Origin: an uncultured Negativicutes bacterium
GTDB taxonomy: Bacteria; Bacillota; Negativicutes; Veillonellales; Megasphaeraceae
Assembly: GCA_900752195.1 (NCBI GenBank)
Contig: CAADUJ010000007.1
Span: 62,001 to 126,000, forward strand
DNA length: 64,000 nt
Direction of reading: 5' to 3'
Shown: in pieces, positions 60,923-64,000 of the stretch
Layout of the letters: every line of letters begins with the position of its first letter
Numbering within the stretch: the stretch's first letter is position 1
The notes under the pieces: model-generated
Databases searched by the model: none
What the model saw: only the letters and a program-made list of their open reading frames with translations
What the model was told of the DNA's origin: nothing
Position numbers and translations under genes: made by a program

Positions 60923-61180
60923 GTAGGCTTTGGGGGATTTACTGGACGGGCGCGACGTCGCATGGCTCCGACTCGCCTGGAATATTGGGCTTTTCAGCCT
61001 TGTTGTCTTGCTTTCATCAACGTTAAAGATCGCCTGTAGTCACAATTTTTCGCGGTCGGCTTCCGAAGGAAACCTAAGCCCAGCGTTAGCGCCGCAGCAT
61101 TGTGCGTACTAGTCATATTAAGTATCTTGTATTATAATAGAATATATCTATGTACTGTCTGTCACGTAGGGCAGGCATTC
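60923..61180. other. Gap without a recognised gene before mmdA
   Basis: About 250 bases. It has a run of short GC-rich repeats (GGCTTCCGAAGGAAACC and GCGTTAGCGC near 61055-61095) and a second TATAAT at 61133-61138 that could be an additional mmdA promoter. A TTG-initiated 60-codon frame at 60930 lacks a ribosome site. No known RNA family is recognised. Confidence 0.4.
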
Positions 61181-61210
61181 TTGGCAAATGTTTGAAAAAC
61201 ATGATATAAT
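61181..61210 (+). promoter_or_regulatory. Promoter of the mmd operon
   Basis: TTGGCA (61181-61186), 18-base spacer, TATAAT (61205-61210), 37 bases before the mmdA ATG. Confidence 0.75.
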
Positions 61211-61247
61211 ATGTATTTGTCTTAATAAGTTGATTGGGAGGTGCAGT

Positions 61248-62777
61248 ATGGCTACTGTGCAGGAAAAAATAGAAGATTTTCGGCAAAAGCTCGCTAAGAT
61301 TGAAATGGGCGGCGGCCAGAAAAAAATCGATAAACAGCATGAAAAGGGAAAGATGACGGCTCGGGAACGGCTGAATTTGTTGTTTGATGAAGGTTCTTTT
61401 ACAGAAATCAGCCAATTCATCCATCATCGTTGCACGAATTTCGGCATGGATCAGAAAGAAATTCCTGGTGATGGCGTCGTAATCGGCTATGGCAACATCA
61501 ACGGCCGTCTGGCCTTTGCTTACGCTGAAGATTTTACCGTTGAAGGTGGATCTCTCGGAGAAATGCACGCACACAAGATCTGCCAGGTCCAGGAAATGGC
61601 CTTGAAGATGGGCGCACCTATTATTGGCATCAATGATTCTGGCGGAGCTCGTATCCAGGAAGGTGTCGATGCCCTTTCCGGATTTGGCCGTATCTTCATG
61701 AACAATACAAAAGCGTCCGGTGTGATTCCTCAGATTTCCGTCATCATGGGACCTTGTGCCGGTGGTGCTGTATACAGTCCTGCTCTGACGGATTTCATAT
61801 ATATGGTCAAGAACACGAGTAATATGTTCATTACAGGACCGAAAGTCATTAAATCGGTTACCATGGAAGAAACGACATCAGAAGAATTAGGCGGAGCTGT
61901 TACACATAATACCGTATCGGGCGTCGCTCATTTTGCTTGCGAAAATGAGATGGATTGCATCAATCAGATCAAGTATCTCCTTGATTTCCTTCCTAGCAAC
62001 AATTGTGAAGAAGCGCCTGTATATGATTGCCATGATGATCCGACTCGCATGGTAGATGAATTGAATACGATTATTCCCGATAGCGACAATAAGGCCTATG
62101 ATATGGTAGATGTTATCAAAGCTTGCGCTGATGACGGTGAAGTATACCAGGTACTGGAACAGTATGCCAAGAATATCGTGACATGCTTTGCTCGTTTTGA
62201 TGGACAGAGCGTAGGCATCATTGCCAATCAGCCAAAATATCTGGCAGGTTGCCTCGATATTAATGCATCAGATAAGGCTGCCCGGTTCGTCCGGTTCTGT
62301 GATGCCTTTAATATCCCCGTTATCACCTTTGTTGACGTACCGGGATTTTTACCAGGTGTCACGCAGGAACATGGCGGTATTATCCGTCATGGTGCAAAAC
62401 TTTTGTATGCCTATTGTGAAGCAACGGTTCCGAAAGTGACGATCATTACGCGTAAGGCGTATGGTGGAGCGTATATTGGAATGTGCTGTCGTCAATTAGG
62501 GGCCGATATGGTATTTGCATGGCCGACGGCAGAAATTGCTGTCATGGGTGCTTCTGGCGCGGCAGATATTATTTTCAAACGCGATCCCGATAAAGAAGAA
62601 AAGAAGAGAGAATACGAAGAACAGTTCATGAATCCTTATAAAGCTGCGGAACACGGCTATGTCGATTGTGTCATCGAACCGAAGGAAACGAGAAAACGCA
62701 TTATCGACGCTCTGGCAATGCTCTATAGCAAGCGTGAAGATCGGCCGCAGAAAAAGCATGGCAATATTCCGTTATAA
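61248..62777 (+). CDS. mmdA: Methylmalonyl-CoA decarboxylase alpha (carboxyltransferase) subunit
   Basis: A 509-residue carboxyltransferase that moves CO2 from methylmalonyl-CoA to the biotin carrier, giving propionyl-CoA. It has two crotonase-like halves, with GINDSGGARIQEGVDAL and GPCAGGAVYSPALTDF in the first and ITRKAYGGAYIGM in the second. Length and sequence style match Veillonella MmdA, ending KKHGNIPL. The start at 61248 is behind GGGAGGTG. A propionyl-CoA carboxylase beta chain is the alternative, but the following mmdD and mmdC favour the sodium pump. Confidence 0.92.
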   Translation: MATVQEKIEDFRQKLAKIEMGGGQKKIDKQHEKGKMTARERLNLLFDEGSFTEISQFIHHRCTNFGMDQKEIPGDGVVIGYGNINGRLAFAYAEDFTVEGGSLGEMHAHKICQVQEMALKMGAPIIGINDSGGARIQEGVDALSGFGRIFMNNTKASGVIPQISVIMGPCAGGAVYSPALTDFIYMVKNTSNMFITGPKVIKSVTMEETTSEELGGAVTHNTVSGVAHFACENEMDCINQIKYLLDFLPSNNCEEAPVYDCHDDPTRMVDELNTIIPDSDNKAYDMVDVIKACADDGEVYQVLEQYAKNIVTCFARFDGQSVGIIANQPKYLAGCLDINASDKAARFVRFCDAFNIPVITFVDVPGFLPGVTQEHGGIIRHGAKLLYAYCEATVPKVTIITRKAYGGAYIGMCCRQLGADMVFAWPTAEIAVMGASGAADIIFKRDPDKEEKKREYEEQFMNPYKAAEHGYVDCVIEPKETRKRIIDALAMLYSKREDRPQKKHGNIPL

Positions 62778-62790
62778 GGGGGAGTAGAAC

Positions 62791-63255
62791 ATGGAACAAG
62801 TGAATCTATTGGCTGTTGCATTGATAGCCTTAGTGGTTCTGCTCTTCGTCGCATGGTATACGATGACGAATAAAATCGATGACTTGCAGGCCGAATTGAA
62901 TCAGATAAAAGAACAAGCCCAATGGGCTGCACAACGCATTGAGGAAACCGAAGCTTCCCTAGTATCTGGGAAGGACTCTATAGAAACGAAAGAGGCCCCG
63001 GTACTACAGGATCCTTCCGCATCTGAACAAACAGAGAAAATAGTACCCGCAGCAGATGATTCGTCACAGAAAACCACACCGGCACCGGTAGTGGACAAGG
63101 TAGAAACTATCCCTCCGGAAACGATAGCTGTCATCATGGCGGCTATTTCGGCTATGGGATATAGTCCTGCGTCTATTCGCAATATCAGGCCAACGCGGAG
63201 AAAACAGAGAAGCGTTAAATGGGTCATGATAGGCCGTATAGCCAATATGAGATAG
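62791..63255 (+). CDS. mmdD: Methylmalonyl-CoA decarboxylase delta subunit (OadG-like)
   Basis: A 154-residue membrane-anchor subunit. It has one N-terminal helix (residues 5-25), a coiled segment, a Pro/Ala/Thr-rich linker (70-110) and a conserved C-terminal part (PPETIAVIMAAISAMGY, then RRKQRSVKWVMIGR) that binds the carboxyltransferase in Veillonella MmdD. No separate mmdE follows. The linker and domain order are like OadG plus the MmdD tail. Confidence 0.85.
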   Translation: MEQVNLLAVALIALVVLLFVAWYTMTNKIDDLQAELNQIKEQAQWAAQRIEETEASLVSGKDSIETKEAPVLQDPSASEQTEKIVPAADDSSQKTTPAPVVDKVETIPPETIAVIMAAISAMGYSPASIRNIRPTRRKQRSVKWVMIGRIANMR

Positions 63256-63285
63256 CTCACATATTTCGATCCAGGAGGAAATAGA

Positions 63286-63711
63286 ATGAAAAAATTTAAA
63301 GTTACTGTCAATGGACAATCCTATGAAGTAGAAGTAGAAGAAATGGGCGGTGCTATTCAGGCCCCCGTGGCTGCGCCTATTAAGGTGGCTAACGCAACTC
63401 CTGTAGCACCTGCAGCACCTACACCTCAGCCGGCTGCACCGACTCCGGCAACGAGCTCAGCGCCTATTGTCTCTAAGGGACCTGTTCCTGAAGGCGCTAC
63501 GGTCATAAAAGCACCGATGCCAGGCAAGATTTCTGCTCTTAAAGTAGACGTTGGCGCAACTGTTAAACGGGGCGATGTTATTGTCGTATTAGAAGCAATG
63601 AAGATGCAGAATGACATTATGGCTCCTGTCGATGGCACGGTTCATGAATTCCGTATCAATGTTGGTGATAATGTCAAAACGAGTGATGAATTAGTTGTTA
63701 TTACACAATAA
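63286..63711 (+). CDS. mmdC: Methylmalonyl-CoA decarboxylase gamma subunit, biotin carrier
   Basis: A 141-residue biotin carrier with a flexible Ala/Pro linker (about 25-68) and a C-terminal biotinyl domain in which Lys106 of EAMKMQ is the biotinylation site. It shuttles CO2 from MmdA to the membrane beta subunit (MmdB), which pumps sodium. mmdB is not within the window and does not follow directly, since a hairpin and tRNA-Leu come next. The ATG is behind AGGAGG. Confidence 0.95.
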   Translation: MKKFKVTVNGQSYEVEVEEMGGAIQAPVAAPIKVANATPVAPAAPTPQPAAPTPATSSAPIVSKGPVPEGATVIKAPMPGKISALKVDVGATVKRGDVIVVLEAMKMQNDIMAPVDGTVHEFRINVGDNVKTSDELVVITQ

Positions 63712-63720
63712 GGGGAATGA

Positions 63721-63768
63721 TATTGGCTAGAGAGCCAGCTGGCATATGCGTCGTCTCTCTAGCCAATA
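63721..63768. terminator. Hairpin after mmdC
   Basis: A 14-bp perfect stem TATTGGCTAGAGAG/CTCTCTAGCCAATA with a 20-base loop and an AT-rich end without a T-run. It probably terminates or stabilises the mmd transcript. Confidence 0.65.
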
Positions 63769-63783
63769 ATATGACCAATTCTC

Positions 63784-63812
63784 TTGTGCATACATTGAAA
63801 TCATGGTACAAT
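63784..63812 (+). promoter_or_regulatory. Promoter of tRNA-Leu
   Basis: TTGTGC (63784-63789), 17-base spacer, TACAAT (63807-63812), 17 bases before the tRNA. Confidence 0.7.
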
Positions 63813-63829
63813 ACTCTATGTGATTTCAT

Positions 63830-63913
63830 GCAGGTGTGGCGGAATGGCAGACGCGCCAGACTTAGGATCTGGTGTCTTATGACGTAAGGGTTCAAGTCCC
63901 TTCACCTGCACCA
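63830..63913 (+). tRNA. tRNA-Leu (anticodon UAG)
   Basis: An 84-base class II tRNA with encoded CCA. The acceptor is GCAGGTG/CACCTGC, the anticodon loop CTTAGGA contains TAG, a long variable arm (TGTCTTATGACGT) is present, and the T arm is AGGGTTCAAGTCCCT. The variable arm and discriminator A fit leucine. Confidence 0.97.
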
Positions 63914-63920
63914 CTCGATG

Positions 63921-63951
63921 ACCATCGCAGTTAGCGGTGGTTATTTTTTTG
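63921..63951 (+). terminator. Intrinsic terminator after tRNA-Leu
   Basis: ACCATCGC/GCGGTGGT stem, five-base loop, then TTATTTTTTT. Confidence 0.9.
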
Positions 63952-64000
63952 TAATGAAGAAATATAATAAGTATTTCTTCTGGTAAAATAACCGTATATA

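Noticed and set aside
60923..61130. tmRNA (ssrA), often near secG
   Set aside because: The 5' GGGG start is only loosely similar, there is no tRNA-like 3' end with TTCGA and CCA, and no plausible tag reading frame ending in LAA or VAA.
63952..64000. Start of a further gene at the right edge
   Set aside because: Only an AT-rich stretch with a short AGAAATA/TATTTCT repeat is visible; nothing codable can be supported.

Overview
The window reads as ordinary chromosome from a diderm (outer-membrane-bearing) Firmicute of the Negativicutes, most like Veillonellales and probably a Megasphaera-type organism (inference). Three things point there. Firmicute gene order is present (ctsR-mcsA-mcsB-clpC-radA...gltX-cysS-mrnC-rlmB-rae1-sigH, and rpmE-DUF1385-prfA-prmC-sua5). 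Genuine outer-membrane proteins are present: an SLH-domain porin and a classical autotransporter. A sodium-pump methylmalonyl-CoA decarboxylase operon sits at the right end. No phage, insertion sequence or CRISPR array was seen.

Layout. 1-3467: uvrA (5' end cut off by the window) and uvrC. 3481-9590: small housekeeping and hypothetical genes, including rubredoxin, a nucleoid-associated protein, biotin transporter bioY (minus strand, with a consensus promoter overlapped by a candidate BirA operator), dgt, a DUF1653 protein, trmL and ylbF. 9580-16045: murB, rpmE, DUF1385, prfA, prmC, sua5, rpiB and upp. 16046-25918: a complete assimilatory sulfate operon. It has a leader (promoter, candidate 14-codon Cys-Cys leader peptide, 10-bp inverted repeat, SAM-I riboswitch with terminator) followed by cysK, sulfate ABC transporter genes, aprA-like and aprB-like genes, cysD and cysN. 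Sulfate is imported, activated to APS by CysDN and apparently reduced directly by AprAB; no APS kinase or PAPS reductase is present here.

26109-28980: a PAS/AAA+/Fis sigma-54 activator, tandem inverted repeats that look like its binding sites, a near-consensus -24/-12 element, and a FldA/HadA-type CoA-transferase. 29387-30106: yceD and rpmF. 30251-34068: a solitary OLD-family ATPase/TOPRIM protein and topoisomerase III. 34089-37406: selB and selA, with tRNA-Sec(UCA) convergent to them. 37702-43198: SLH porin and a 1190-residue repetitive autotransporter behind an AT-rich 500-bp stretch. 43368-45455: an FMN alpha-hydroxyacid dehydrogenase and a VirK/YbjX (DUF535) protein.

45720-60834: the heat-shock/informational block. 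Compared with the Bacillus order, disA is absent between radA and yacL, ispD and ispF are fused, the cysE slot before cysS holds an unknown acidic protein, and secG follows sigH. cysS has its own T-box leader. 61248-63711: mmdA, mmdD and mmdC of the biotin-dependent methylmalonyl-CoA decarboxylase, then tRNA-Leu(UAG). Biotin uptake (bioY) and the biotin carrier (mmdC) in the window are functionally linked, and sulfur supply is controlled at three levels (SAM-I, possible Cys leader, T-box).

The most notable candidate for something undescribed is the compound leader at 16153-16471. All calls are by eye from sequence; no database search was run.
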